64,000 bases of DNA from Pseudomonas mediterranea CFBP 5447 (GCF_000774145.1 NZ_KN322987.1:665535-729534), one strand, 5' to 3'. Counted from the stretch's first letter, positions 16,201-24,908 are shown. The notes: a model not told the origin generated them from the letters alone. Numbers and translations are program-made.

Positions 16201-18697
16201 GCAGGTAGGCCAGGCAGACCGCAACCGCGCCGTCACTGCGGTCCAGGAGCAAATAGACATCCATCAGCAGGCAGGCCACGCGGGCCCGTTCGATCACCGT
16301 GGTGGCGCGATCCGCCAGGGCGGTCAGGCACGCGTCCGCCACTTCCAGTTGCCCGGTCAGCAGCTCGCATTCGGCCCGACTCAGCGCCAATGCGAACATC
16401 AGCTCATGGCGACGGGACCAGCACGCCTCATCCAGCAACTGCATCCCGGTAATGAAGTAATTCAGCGCCGAAGCATAGGCCGTCGAGGCCTTGGCCCGCT
16501 GACCGGCGATCAGGTTGAATTGCGCCAGTTGCTCGCGCTCGCCCAGGTCGGTGATCAGCGCGACGCCACGGTTGAGTTGGCCGACGATTTCGAAAATCGC
16601 CTCGTCCCGTTCCTGTTCGCACGTTTGCGCGGCAAGCAGGCGTCCGATGCGCAGGTGGGCCTCGGCACGTGAATCCTCGGGGATCAGCGAATACGCCGCT
16701 TCGTGGATCCGGTCATGAACGAACCGATAGGCGCCGTCCAATCGCTCCACCAGCTCCTGGCGGATCGCCTCCCACAGTACGATCCTGAGCTGCGCTTCCG
16801 GTATGCCCAGGGCAGTCGAAAGCGTCTTGAAGTCGGCCACGTTACCCAGGCACGCCAGTTGCTGCAGGGCCAGTTGCGTGTCCTCCGGCAGGCGAACCAG
16901 TTTGCCGACCATCAGGTCCACGATGTTGTCGGTATAGCCCTTGGCGTGGATACGATCCGGGTCCCACCACCATTGCCGCGCCTCATGGTCGTAGGTCAGT
17001 AGATGTTCCTCGGCGAGCGCGTGCAGGAACTGGATCACGAAGAACGGATTGCCGGCGGTTTTATCCAGCACCAGCTGCGCCAGGGGCTCGATACGTGAAG
17101 GCTCGTCCTGCAGCGCCTCGGTGATCAACTGCTCGACATGCGCCTTGGCCAGCGGCGTCAAGGTGATCTCGCTGACTTTGCCACCAGCGCTGCGGATGGC
17201 CTGGAGCTTGGCGGTCAGCGGGTGCAGGACATCCACTTCGTTGCTGCGGTAGGCACCGACGAGCATCAGGTGGCGCACATCGGAGCTGGTCAGCAAGTCC
17301 TCCAACAGGTCGAGGGTCGCCGCGTCGAGCCATTGCAGGTCATCGAGAAACAACGCCAGCGGATGGTCCTCGCGGGCGAACACCCCGATAAAGCGCCGGA
17401 ACACCAGCAGGAAGCGACGTTGCTCCTGTTGCGGATCAAGGGACGTGACCGGCGGCGGCTCGCCGATGATCAGCTTGAGTTCGGGAATCAGGTCGGTCAT
17501 CAGCCGCGCGTTGGCGTCCAGTGCCTCCTGCAACGCGTCACGCCACGTCGCCAGCTCTGCGTCACTCTTGCCCAGCAATGTACGCACCAGGCTCTGGAAT
17601 GCCTGCACCAGGGTCGAGTACGGAATATCGCGCCGGTACTGATCGAACTTGCCGCTGGCGAAGAGGCCTCGCGGCGGCACCAGTGCCTTATGCAACTCAT
17701 TGACCACCGAAGACTTGCCGATGCCGGAATAACCGGTGACCAGCACCAGCTCCGGCGAGCTGCTTTGAACGATCCGGGAGAACGCGGCGACCAGGGTGTC
17801 GACTTCCTGCTCACGGCCATAGAGCTTTTCCGGAATCAGCAGCCGATCCGACGCGCCGTGCTCGCCCAGCGCAAAGGCATCGATGCGGCCCTGTTGTTGC
17901 CAGTCCGCCAGGCACCGCCGCAGGTCATGCTCGACACTCGCAGCCGTCTGGTAACGCTCCTCGGCGGTCTTGGCGAGCAGCTTCATGACAATCAGGGAAA
18001 GCATCTCGGGAACGGTGGCGACCCGCTCGCTGGGTGGCAAGGTCTTCCTGGCGATATGGCAGTGCACCCACTCGATGGGGTCGGACGCGGTGAATGGCAG
18101 CGAGCCGGTCAACATCTGGTAAAGGGTGACGCCGAAGGAATAGAGGTCGCTGCGCGAATCGATCGAGCGGTTCATCCGCCCGGTCTGCTCGGGTGCCATG
18201 TACGCGAGCGTGCCGGCCAGGGTCTCGGGCGCCTGTCGCTCCCGCGGCAAGCGCGAGGCCAGGCCGAAACCCGTGAGCCGGGTCTGGCCGTCGGTGCAGT
18301 TCACCAGGATATGGCTGGGCTTGATGTCCTTATGGACAAGGCCCTGTCGATGCAGCTTGCCCAGTGCCACGGCGATGCCCACGGCAAGGCGCAGGAACGT
18401 GGCGGTTTCCATGGGTGCGATCAGCAGTTGCATGAGCGGCACGCCGCCCGGATCCTCCAACACCAGATGCATCTGAGCGCCTTCGCGCAACATCTCCAGC
18501 GGTCGCACCGCCCAGGTATTTTCCAGCTGATCCTTCAGGCCAAACTCATGGGCGAGACGGCCCAGGCAGCCCGGGCGAGGTTGCTCGCCCGCAGGCCGGG
18601 CAACCAGTACTGAATACTTGCCCTCCGCGCCCGAACGCAGTTGCCGACAGAAGGTACGCTCACCATCGTCCCATAATATTTGCATGCTGTTTTCCAT
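13214..18697 (-). CDS. Giant hybrid: degenerate Ser/Thr kinase + AAA ATPase + GAF + PAS + histidine kinase
   Basis: An 1827-aa cytoplasmic multidomain sensor. Order: protein-kinase-like domain (about 1-265), AAA/STAND-type ATPase with Walker A GYSGIGKSS (about 322-330) and Walker B LALFLDDLQWLD, a long helical middle resembling repeats, GAF (EKLIDTIMGTAIEQAGAE), PAS (ANIIGILVWHADGHIIEAND), then a histidine kinase with His1613 (ASIAHEVNQP) and ATPase boxes LNLIMNALEAM, SDTGPGF and GLGLGLSICRSI. The kinase-like domain keeps HKD (122-124), but the Asn of the KPxxN motif is His and the DFG Asp is Gly (LTGFGLA), so it probably does not phosphorylate. I use the ATG at 18697 (MENSMQIL); the ATG at 18685 is equally possible. 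Likely partner: the FixJ-type regulator at 11782-12432. Confidence 0.88.
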   Translation of the reverse strand: MENSMQILWDDGERTFCRQLRSGAEGKYSVLVARPAGEQPRPGCLGRLAHEFGLKDQLENTWAVRPLEMLREGAQMHLVLEDPGGVPLMQLLIAPMETATFLRLAVGIAVALGKLHRQGLVHKDIKPSHILVNCTDGQTRLTGFGLASRLPRERQAPETLAGTLAYMAPEQTGRMNRSIDSRSDLYSFGVTLYQMLTGSLPFTASDPIEWVHCHIARKTLPPSERVATVPEMLSLIVMKLLAKTAEERYQTAASVEHDLRRCLADWQQQGRIDAFALGEHGASDRLLIPEKLYGREQEVDTLVAAFSRIVQSSSPELVLVTGYSGIGKSSVVNELHKALVPPRGLFASGKFDQYRRDIPYSTLVQAFQSLVRTLLGKSDAELATWRDALQEALDANARLMTDLIPELKLIIGEPPPVTSLDPQQEQRRFLLVFRRFIGVFAREDHPLALFLDDLQWLDAATLDLLEDLLTSSDVRHLMLVGAYRSNEVDVLHPLTAKLQAIRSAGGKVSEITLTPLAKAHVEQLITEALQDEPSRIEPLAQLVLDKTAGNPFFVIQFLHALAEEHLLTYDHEARQWWWDPDRIHAKGYTDNIVDLMVGKLVRLPEDTQLALQQLACLGNVADFKTLSTALGIPEAQLRIVLWEAIRQELVERLDGAYRFVHDRIHEAAYSLIPEDSRAEAHLRIGRLLAAQTCEQERDEAIFEIVGQLNRGVALITDLGEREQLAQFNLIAGQRAKASTAYASALNYFITGMQLLDEACWSRRHELMFALALSRAECELLTGQLEVADACLTALADRATTVIERARVACLLMDVYLLLDRSDGAVAVCLAYLRHVGIEWSAHPSDAQVREEYERIGSLLGERAIEALIDLPLMDDPTSLMTLDALGKLFAPALQSDGNLADLLICKAVNLSLERGNCDASCVLYANFFRVAGRRFGDYQMGFRFGQLGCALVEQRGLTRFEASTYLCFSCFAVRWMRPVGECRDLLRRSFAAANRIGDLPYGAYAGNNLVADLLFAGEPLHDVQGESERGLAYARKVGFGLVTDFIVTQLTLIRMLRGETPTFGSLDDGELNESATEAHLSSNPDLVLAECLYWVRKLQARYLADDAEAAVEAAAKAHRLLWVCQAFCEEAEYHFYGALARAACCDSVSADERAQHLIAMTADHQWLEGWARQCPENFASRAALVGAEIARVEGRVIDAELLYEQAMEAAQASGFVHVEALANELASRFYRARGFGKIARVYLQDARYGYLRWGADGKVRQLEDTFPALRADEPAPDPTTTMATPVEHLDLATVLKVSQAVSGEIVLEKLIDTIMGTAIEQAGAERGLLILSQDGEQRIAAQVSADGITTQLRNAPVSAALLPESVLYHVLRTRESVVLGDALIEAPFATDAYIRQQQVRSLLCLPLTNQAKLVGALYLENNLAPQVFSPGRIAVLKLVASQAAVSLENARLYREVAEREAKIRRLVDANIIGILVWHADGHIIEANDAFLRMLGYQREDLAYGGLRWRDLTVPEFRELSDRSLAQALLTGHARPYEKEYFRKDGSRLPVIVGLALFEAGSNEGVAFVLDLTERRQAEEKIRESERRYREVQTELAHANRVATMGQLVASIAHEVNQPIAAAILNANAALRWLNAQPPDIDEVRPVLERLILDANRAADVLGRIRGHIRKAPPQKGLVDIKAAIEEMIEFTRGQIIKSGASIQTQLMNGLPLIEGDRVELQQVLLNLIMNALEAMGSVSAGERRLVICATLDETDCVLISVSDTGPGFASQSTDLVFTSFYTTKPTGLGLGLSICRSIIEAHGGCLRAIANPPRGATVQFTLPIAPL

Positions 18698-18882
18698 CGG
18701 CACGGGAACAATAAATCGTTGGGCATCTACCGGGCTGTTGCAACCGCCGTCGGGAACGGAACGAGTCGTGTCGCCGGCCTGTAGATTAACGCCCCGCGAA
18801 AGCCCTTCACAGCTATTTCCGTTGAGCCAGCCGGGCCCTTTGCATCGAGCAGAACGAAACGACCCTTTGGTCTTAACCGGGT

Positions 18883-18898
18883 ATACGTAGGTATACTT
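18883..18898. promoter_or_regulatory. Candidate operator GTATACGTAGGTATAC
   Basis: Two GTATAC hexamers (18883-18888 and 18893-18898) separated by GTAG, within the 262-base divergent region between the giant kinase and the lone receiver gene. A symmetric site here is where a LuxR-type response regulator controlling both directions would be expected to bind. The assignment is inference. Confidence 0.35.
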
Positions 18899-18959
18899 CT
18901 GCGCCTTGCGAGACCGCGTATCGTGTAATTCACGACAGGCGCTGTCACGAGCGACCCTT

Positions 18960-19349
18960 ATGGAAGACACCCAGATACGCAACACGCAAACCATTGCAGT
19001 CGTCGATGATGACGAATCCGTTCGGGCCGCCCTCAAAAGCTTGTTGCGCTCCAGTGGCTATGCCGTCCGCACCTATTGCAGCGCCTTGGACTTCCTCGAC
19101 AACGCCGGCCCCGCCGGGACGAACTGCCTGGTGTCCGATATCCAGATGCCCGGCATGAGCGGCGTGGAACTGCACGAACGACTCGGCGCGATGGGTTTCA
19201 GGATACCCACCATTCTGATCACCGCCTATCCCGGAAAAATGTCCCACCTGGGCGCCAACACCCCCGGGCTGGTTGCCTGCCTGCCAAAACCTTGCGAAGC
19301 CGACCGGCTGCTGGAGTGTATCGAAACCGCCCTCGGCCAACAGCACTGA
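18960..19349 (+). CDS. Single-domain response regulator (FixJ-type receiver, no output domain)
   Basis: A 129-aa receiver-only protein: VVDDDES acidic pocket, phospho-acceptor Asp60 in LVSDIQMPGMSG, ILITAY, and Lys110 in CLPKPCE. It ends right after the receiver, so it has no DNA-binding part and may act as a phosphate sink, a shuttle in a phosphorelay or an allosteric regulator. It reads divergently from the giant kinase and 145 bases before the efflux genes. It resembles the receiver of the FixJ protein at 11782-12432 more than CheY. Confidence 0.9.
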   Translation: MEDTQIRNTQTIAVVDDDESVRAALKSLLRSSGYAVRTYCSALDFLDNAGPAGTNCLVSDIQMPGMSGVELHERLGAMGFRIPTILITAYPGKMSHLGANTPGLVACLPKPCEADRLLECIETALGQQH

Positions 19350-19494
19350 CCAGCCCGCTTCATACCTTCGTATAGTCCGTCGCCACCGACGTATGGTTTT
19401 TCTGAACCGATGTAGAAGTGCGCTCGCAGGCAGCCCTCAATAGCATGGACTCACGGCGGGCGGCTCGCCCGTGAATCTTCCCGGGGAACTGGCT

Positions 19495-20964
19495 ATGTCG
19501 GCATTTTTCGAGTCACCTCAGCGCACCCTGGGACGGTTCAGTCTGGGTCTTATCGCGATGGCGGCAATGTCCATGGCGGGCTGCATGGTCGGTCCCGATT
19601 TCATGAAACCGGGGAACGACCTCGACGCCCTGCAACTGACGCCCCGGCCCGAGCATGCCAGCGCCGTCCCCCTGTCCGACGCCGCGGTTCCATCCCAGTG
19701 GTGGCTGCTGTTCAACGATGCGACGCTGGCCCAGCTGCAATCGCGGGCCCAGACCGGCAACCACGATCTGCTGATGGCCTCCGAGCGCATCGAACAGAGT
19801 CGGGCACAATTGGGCATCACCTCATCGCAGTTGCAACCCAATGTGGGCGCCTACGCCAGTTACGCCCGCGAGGCCAACAGCGAAAACGGCAAGTTCGCCG
19901 CCCTGGGCGCTCCTACCGACGCCACCCACTTCTGGCAGCTGGGCTTCGATGCCAGTTGGGAGATCGATCTATGGGGCCGGGCCCGACGGGCTCGTGAAGG
20001 CGCCGCAGCGACCCTGGAAGCCACCGTGTATGACCGCGAAGCCGCCCGGGTCGCGTTGTCCGCCGAAGTGGCCCGAACCTATCTGCAACTGCGTGGAACC
20101 CAGGCGCAGTTGGACATCGCCCGACAAAACCTCGCCGTCGCCGAACGCACCCTGGGCCTGGCTGAAAGCCGCGAGCGCAATGGCGTCGCCACCCACTTCG
20201 AAACCGCCACCGCTCGCGCGCAGCTGGCGACGATCAAGGCCTTGCTGCCGGAACTGGGCCAGCGCCGCAATGCCCAGATGAACGCATTGGCGTTGCTGCT
20301 GGGCGAGCAACCCCGCACGCTCGACGCCCAGTTGGGCCCCGCGATGCCGTTGCCGACGCTGCCCAGCCGCATACCGGTCGGCGTTTCTTCCGAACTGGCC
20401 CGCCGGCGCCCCGACATCCTGCGCGCCGAAGCACGGTTGCATGCCGCGACCGCTGACATCGGTGTTGCCAAGGCCGACTTCTACCCACGGATCGGTCTCA
20501 AGGGACGCATCGGCGTGGAAGCCTTCAACAGCGGCGACCTCAGCAGTTGGGACTCACGCACCTTTTCCATCGGCCCGACGGTTTACCTGCCGATCTTCCA
20601 GGGCGGCCGCCTGACCCAGCGCCTGGAGCTGAATGAATCACGGCAGAAAAGCGCCGCCCTTGCGTACCGCAAAACCGTGCTGCGGGCCTGGCATGAAGTG
20701 GACAATGCCCTGGATGCCTGGGCCGCCCAACAGCGCCAGCACGACGAACTACAGATGGCCTTCGAACAGAACAAACAAGCCCTGCATGCGGCCGAGCGCG
20801 GCTATCAGCAAGGCGCCGCCGACTATCTGAGCGTGCTGACGGCACAACTCAACGTGCTTGCCAGCCAGACCCGCCTCAACGCCAGCACGACCGATGCCAC
20901 GCTCACTGTGGTCAATCTCTACAAGTCCCTGGGTGGTGGCTGGGATCCGGAGGGCGGGCAATGA
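19495..20964 (+). CDS. NodT-family outer membrane efflux lipoprotein (OprM-like)
   Basis: A 489-aa outer membrane channel of a tripartite drug-type efflux system. A lipoprotein signal ends in the lipobox MAGC, followed by MVGPDFMKP, typical of NodT/OprM proteins. Two OEP repeats follow; ARRRPDILRAEARLHAATAD is the usual hallmark of the second. The ATG at 19495 has GGGGA 8 bases upstream, better than the GTG at 19471. It overlaps the MFS gene by 4 bases (ATGA), so channel, pump and adaptor form one operon. Confidence 0.93.
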   Translation: MSAFFESPQRTLGRFSLGLIAMAAMSMAGCMVGPDFMKPGNDLDALQLTPRPEHASAVPLSDAAVPSQWWLLFNDATLAQLQSRAQTGNHDLLMASERIEQSRAQLGITSSQLQPNVGAYASYAREANSENGKFAALGAPTDATHFWQLGFDASWEIDLWGRARRAREGAAATLEATVYDREAARVALSAEVARTYLQLRGTQAQLDIARQNLAVAERTLGLAESRERNGVATHFETATARAQLATIKALLPELGQRRNAQMNALALLLGEQPRTLDAQLGPAMPLPTLPSRIPVGVSSELARRRPDILRAEARLHAATADIGVAKADFYPRIGLKGRIGVEAFNSGDLSSWDSRTFSIGPTVYLPIFQGGRLTQRLELNESRQKSAALAYRKTVLRAWHEVDNALDAWAAQQRQHDELQMAFEQNKQALHAAERGYQQGAADYLSVLTAQLNVLASQTRLNASTTDATLTVVNLYKSLGGGWDPEGGQ

Positions 20965-22514
20965 ACGTCGCCGCCGTGTCGCCGGCTGGCGCAGCGACTG
21001 GTGAGGCGCCCCGCGCCCTATCCTCCGTGCGCCCGCTGATCGGCCTTGTCGGCATTTTCCTCGCGGCCATGATGGCCGGGTTGAACACCCGGGTCGGCGC
21101 CCTGGCGCTGGCGGATGTCCGGGGGGCGCTGGGCCTGGGCTTCGACGACGGCTCCTGGCTGACCACGGCCTATAGCGCCGGAGAACTGATCGCCATGCCC
21201 TTTTCGGCCTGGTTCGCCCTGACCTTGTCGTTGCGGCGCTTCGAATTGTGGATGCTCACTGCTTGCACCCTGCTCGCCTTGCTCCTGCCGTTCATTCACA
21301 ACCTGGAGCTGTTGCTGGCCCTGCGTTTTGCCCAGGGCATCGCCAGCGGCACGACGATCCCCTTGCTGATGATGGCGGCGCTGAAATTCCTGCCGCCGGC
21401 CATACGGCTGTACGGCTTGGCGTTGTATGCGATGACCGCGACCTTCGCGCCCAACCTGTCGATCTGGCTGGCCGGGACCTGGACGGATGGGCTGCACGAC
21501 TGGCGCTGGGTGTATTGGCAGATCATCCCCCTGGCCCTCATCGCCGCCGGCTTGATCGCCTGGGGACTGCCCCGGGAGCCCATCCAGACCCCTCGCTTTC
21601 GCCAAGCCAACTGGCCCGGCATGGCCTGCGGCGTACCGGCGTTGGGCCTGGTCACCGTCGCACTGGACCAGGGCGTGCGACTGGACTGGTTTCACTCGCC
21701 GTTGATCACCGCATCCCTGGTGATGGGCCTGACCTTGATGGCGGTGTACTTGTTGACCGAGTGGTATCACCCGTCGCCGTTCATCAAGTTGCAGATCCTC
21801 GGGCGCCGCAATCTGGGCCTGGGCTGCACCCTGTTCCTGTCGTTGCTGGTGGTGCTGCTATCCAGCTCACTGCTACCGGCCAGTTATCTCGGCCCGCTGC
21901 AGAACTATCGTCCGCTGCAAATGGCCTCGATCGGGCTGATCGTCGCGCTGCCGCAACTGGTGCTGGGACCTGTCGTGGCGCTGTTGCTGTACCGCAAGTG
22001 GGTCGATGCCCGCATCGTGTTCGCCTTGGGTCTGTTGCTGATCGCCCTGGCGTGCCTGTGCGGCGCGCAACTGACCGCCGACTGGCACCGCGACCAGTTC
22101 GTCCTGGCGCAGACGCTGCAGGCGTTCGGACAACCGATGGCGGTGGTGTCGATGCTGTTCCTGATCACCAGCGTGGTGCAGCCCCCCGAAGGTCCTTACG
22201 TGTCCGGCACCATCAACACATTGCGGGCCTTTGGTTCGCTGTTCGGCGCGGCGGTGATCGGCCAGCTCATGACCCTGCGCGGCCGTTTCCACGGGGACAT
22301 GCTGCTGGATCACGCGGCCCTGGCCAGCAATGCCCTGGCCGTGCCCGAGCCATCGGCACTGATGGGCATCGTCAGCCAGCAGGCGTTGGTGCTGTCCATC
22401 GCCGATGCCTATCGGGTGCTGGGGGTGTTGGCACTGCTGATGATTCCCCTGGTGCTGCGGCTGACCTACATCCCGGCGCCTGTCTTGACGCCTCCTTCTC
22501 CCTCACACGGGTAA
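20961..22514 (+). CDS. DHA2/EmrB-type MFS efflux pump
   Basis: A 517-aa inner membrane drug:H+ antiporter with about 14 hydrophobic helices. The early segment GSWLTTAYSAGELIAMPFSAW matches the EmrB/QacA subfamily, and RFAQGIASGTTIPLLMMAAL is the corresponding motif region of helix 4. It starts by overlapping the channel gene and ends 6 bases before the adaptor gene. The substrate is not evident; such systems export hydrophobic compounds, phenolics or uncouplers. No local TetR or MarR gene is adjacent, so control by the neighbouring two-component genes is possible. Confidence 0.92.
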   Translation: MNVAAVSPAGAATGEAPRALSSVRPLIGLVGIFLAAMMAGLNTRVGALALADVRGALGLGFDDGSWLTTAYSAGELIAMPFSAWFALTLSLRRFELWMLTACTLLALLLPFIHNLELLLALRFAQGIASGTTIPLLMMAALKFLPPAIRLYGLALYAMTATFAPNLSIWLAGTWTDGLHDWRWVYWQIIPLALIAAGLIAWGLPREPIQTPRFRQANWPGMACGVPALGLVTVALDQGVRLDWFHSPLITASLVMGLTLMAVYLLTEWYHPSPFIKLQILGRRNLGLGCTLFLSLLVVLLSSSLLPASYLGPLQNYRPLQMASIGLIVALPQLVLGPVVALLLYRKWVDARIVFALGLLLIALACLCGAQLTADWHRDQFVLAQTLQAFGQPMAVVSMLFLITSVVQPPEGPYVSGTINTLRAFGSLFGAAVIGQLMTLRGRFHGDMLLDHAALASNALAVPEPSALMGIVSQQALVLSIADAYRVLGVLALLMIPLVLRLTYIPAPVLTPPSPSHG

Positions 22515-22520
22515 CTCATC

Positions 22521-23552
22521 ATGGCCTTACCGAAGAAAGCCCGGATCAGTGCGGCGTTGCTGCTCACCGTGGTCGCCTGCAGCGTGTTCTATCTCAATCG
22601 CTCCGAATCCAGCGCATCGACCCAGTCGACTGACGATGCCTATGTCCACGCCGACTTCACCACGGTGGCGCCGCAGGTCTCGGGGACGGTGGAAACGGTG
22701 TTGGTCGAAGACAACCAACCGGTCAAAAAAGGGGATTTGCTGGCGGTCATCGACGACCGGGATTTCGTCGCCACCGTGAACGTGGCGAAGGCCCAGGTCG
22801 CCAGCGCCCAGGCCGGTATCGCCAACCTCGAAGCACGCCTGATCCAGCAGCAGACCGTCATACGCCAGGCCCAGGCCGCAGTCGCCGCGGACGACGCCGC
22901 GCTCAAGCTGGCCAAGGTCAACCACACCCGCTATCGCAACCTGGCCGCCGACGGCTCCGGCACCGTACAGGCCCGGCAACAGGCAGAAGCGCAGTTGAGC
23001 GTGCAACAGGCCGGCCTGGAAAAAAGCCAGGCAGCCTTGCAGGCGGCGCGGCAGCAGGTGGACATTCTCAAGGCCGACCTGGACCAAGCCAGGGCCACCC
23101 TCGCCCACGCCCAAGCCGCGCAGGCCATCGCCGAACTGAAGTTGTCCTATACCCGCATCACCGCGCCGATCAACGGCACGATCGGGGAAAAATCCGTGCG
23201 CGTCGGCGCGTTCGTCAATGCCGGCAAACCCTTGCTCGCGATTGTCCCGCTCGATGCCGTCTACATCACCGCCAACTTCCGGGAGACACAACTGGCCCGG
23301 GTACAAACCGGCCAGGCCGTGGACATCGAAGTGGATGCCCTGCCCGGCGAAACGCTGACAGGAACCGTACAAAGCCTGGGACCTGCCAGCGGCGTCAGCT
23401 ACTCCGCCATCGCTCCCCACAACGCCACCGGCAACTTCACCAAGATCGTCCAACGCCTGCCCGTGCGCATTCGCCTCGACCCCGACCAACCGGCGACGGC
23501 GAAACTGCGGGTGGGGATGTCGGTGACGCCGCACATTCGTATTCGTGGGTAA
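22521..23552 (+). CDS. EmrA-like HlyD-family adaptor of the MFS efflux system
   Basis: A 343-aa membrane fusion protein with one N-terminal membrane segment (ISAALLLTVVACSVFYLN), the EmrA-type start TDDAYVHADFTTVAPQVSG, a lipoyl half (VEDNQPVKKGDLLAVIDD), a long coiled coil, and the second half YTRITAPINGTIGEKSVRVG followed by a beta barrel. It completes the tripartite pump. A REPIN follows within 35 bases of the stop. Confidence 0.94.
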   Translation: MALPKKARISAALLLTVVACSVFYLNRSESSASTQSTDDAYVHADFTTVAPQVSGTVETVLVEDNQPVKKGDLLAVIDDRDFVATVNVAKAQVASAQAGIANLEARLIQQQTVIRQAQAAVAADDAALKLAKVNHTRYRNLAADGSGTVQARQQAEAQLSVQQAGLEKSQAALQAARQQVDILKADLDQARATLAHAQAAQAIAELKLSYTRITAPINGTIGEKSVRVGAFVNAGKPLLAIVPLDAVYITANFRETQLARVQTGQAVDIEVDALPGETLTGTVQSLGPASGVSYSAIAPHNATGNFTKIVQRLPVRIRLDPDQPATAKLRVGMSVTPHIRIRG

Positions 23553-23582
23553 TCAGTGACGGCGCAGTCGAACACACAGCCC

Positions 23583-23680
23583 TCATCGCGAGCAGGCTCG
23601 CTCCCACAGTGGATCGGCGGTATATGCGGTATTGATGCCATGCACCATACCCTGTGGGAGCGAGCCTGCTCGCGATAGCG
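23583..23680. repeat. REPIN
   Basis: Two REP cores in inverted orientation (23583-23610 and 23651-23680). They lie in the convergent gap between the efflux operon and the trmK-like gene. Confidence 0.9.
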
Positions 23681-23736
23681 TCAGATCAGCCAGCACCCAT
23701 GTTGAATACACCACTGCCATCACGGTCACTACCCAC

Positions 23737-24432
23737 TCAACCCAACAGCTCGGCAATCCATCGGATCTGCCGGACAAGATCCTGTACCACTTCCTCCGGC
23801 ACGGTCTGTCGCGCCTGGGCAAAGCTCGCCAGGGTCTTCTGCTTCTGGCGCAACCTGCGCTGCCATTTGACCAGGAATGCCGGGCTGCGCGCCCGCATCA
23901 GCAGCGGGCCGAAGTACAGCTCCTCGGCGCTGTACATCACCGGCCCGGTGCGCTCGGCAACGATGATTTCGTAGTCGAAACGGTTTTCCTGCAGCACTTC
24001 CTCACCGAGAATGCGGTAGCCATTTTCCATCAGCCACAGGCGCAATGGTTGTTCGCCGCCATTGGGTTGCAGGATCAGACGCTCTTGGCCGCTCAATCGC
24101 GACCTGTCGCGCTCCAGGATGTCGCGGATCGTCTCCCCGCCCATGCCAGAGAAACTGATCGCCGTGATCCCGTCACCCGGCTCGATTGCCGCCAGGCCGT
24201 CTGCCAGGCGCACGGTGATCCATGGTTCGAGGCCATTCTCACGCACCGTCCGTTCAGCCGCGTGAAACGGCGTCACTGCCACCTCCCCGGCCACCGCCGC
24301 GACAATGACGCCACGGCGCATCAAGGCCACCGGCAGATAACCGTGATCCGAGCCGATATCGGCCAGGCGCGCCCCCACCGGCACCTGCGCCGCCACCCGC
24401 TCCAGGCGCATGGACAATGTCTGTTCGTTCAA
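23737..24432 (-). CDS. trmK: tRNA (adenine(22)-N(1))-methyltransferase, TrmK family
   Basis: A 231-aa SAM-dependent methyltransferase predicted to make m1A at position 22 of tRNA. Motif I is LADIGSDHGYLPVALMRRG, and SFSGMGGETIRDIL plus LILQPNGGEQPLRLWL are typical of the family. Start: a TTG at 24430-24432, chosen because GAGAGGGG lies 6 bases before it; the TTG at 24438 abuts that ribosome site and the ATG at 24411 lies inside the conserved start. The best known members are from Gram-positive bacteria, but pseudomonads also carry this family. Neighbours give no functional hint. Confidence 0.85.
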   Translation of the reverse strand: MNEQTLSMRLERVAAQVPVGARLADIGSDHGYLPVALMRRGVIVAAVAGEVAVTPFHAAERTVRENGLEPWITVRLADGLAAIEPGDGITAISFSGMGGETIRDILERDRSRLSGQERLILQPNGGEQPLRLWLMENGYRILGEEVLQENRFDYEIIVAERTGPVMYSAEELYFGPLLMRARSPAFLVKWQRRLRQKQKTLASFAQARQTVPEEVVQDLVRQIRWIAELLG

Positions 24433-24614
24433 CCGCAACCCCTCTCACCCCAAACGTCCGACAGCGTTGGCCGGATCGGGCTGCGATTCTGGCGAGCAAC
24501 GCCGTACATTTCAAATGTATGCGACCAGGACCGTGTGTTTTGACAAGAGCGGCGTCCACACCTATAACCGGTCCTGGCCTACCGGCAAGCCAGTGAACGA
24601 AATGAGCAGTCACC

Positions 24615-24908
24615 ATGAATGACCGTCAAGCAATCATCAAAGACTTGATCACAGCAGTGGTGAAGGCCCGTAAATCCGACGAAATCGTCTATCAGTCGGA
24701 GTGGCTCGGCTACATCCCATTCGGGGTCTACCACTGGGTCGAATGCCGGGGCGAAGACGTTTCCAGCGACTTTCCGTTTGGATGGTCGCTCGAAGACCTG
24801 GCGGGTCTTGAGCAAATGGGGTTTCTGGAAACGCTTGAAGCTTATGAGAACCCTGAGGACTCGTTTGATCGGGAGATCACGTATCGCGTTTGCGTTGAGC
24901 TCACCTGA
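24615..24908 (+). CDS. Conserved-looking small protein of unknown function
   Basis: A 97-aa acidic, soluble protein with no signal peptide or membrane segment. It is rich in aromatic and acidic residues (EIVYQSEWLGYIPFGVYHWV, then EDVSSDFPFGWSLEDLAGL). I do not recognise a domain. The codon use is normal for the region, which supports a real gene; the ribosome site is weak. It ends 57 bases before the epoxide hydrolase start on the same strand and may be co-transcribed with it. Confidence 0.65.
   Translation: MNDRQAIIKDLITAVVKARKSDEIVYQSEWLGYIPFGVYHWVECRGEDVSSDFPFGWSLEDLAGLEQMGFLETLEAYENPEDSFDREITYRVCVELT

Noticed and set aside
18698..19036. Longer N-terminus for the giant kinase (start at 19036)
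   Set aside because: It would overlap the divergent receiver gene and its promoter region, and the added residues look random.
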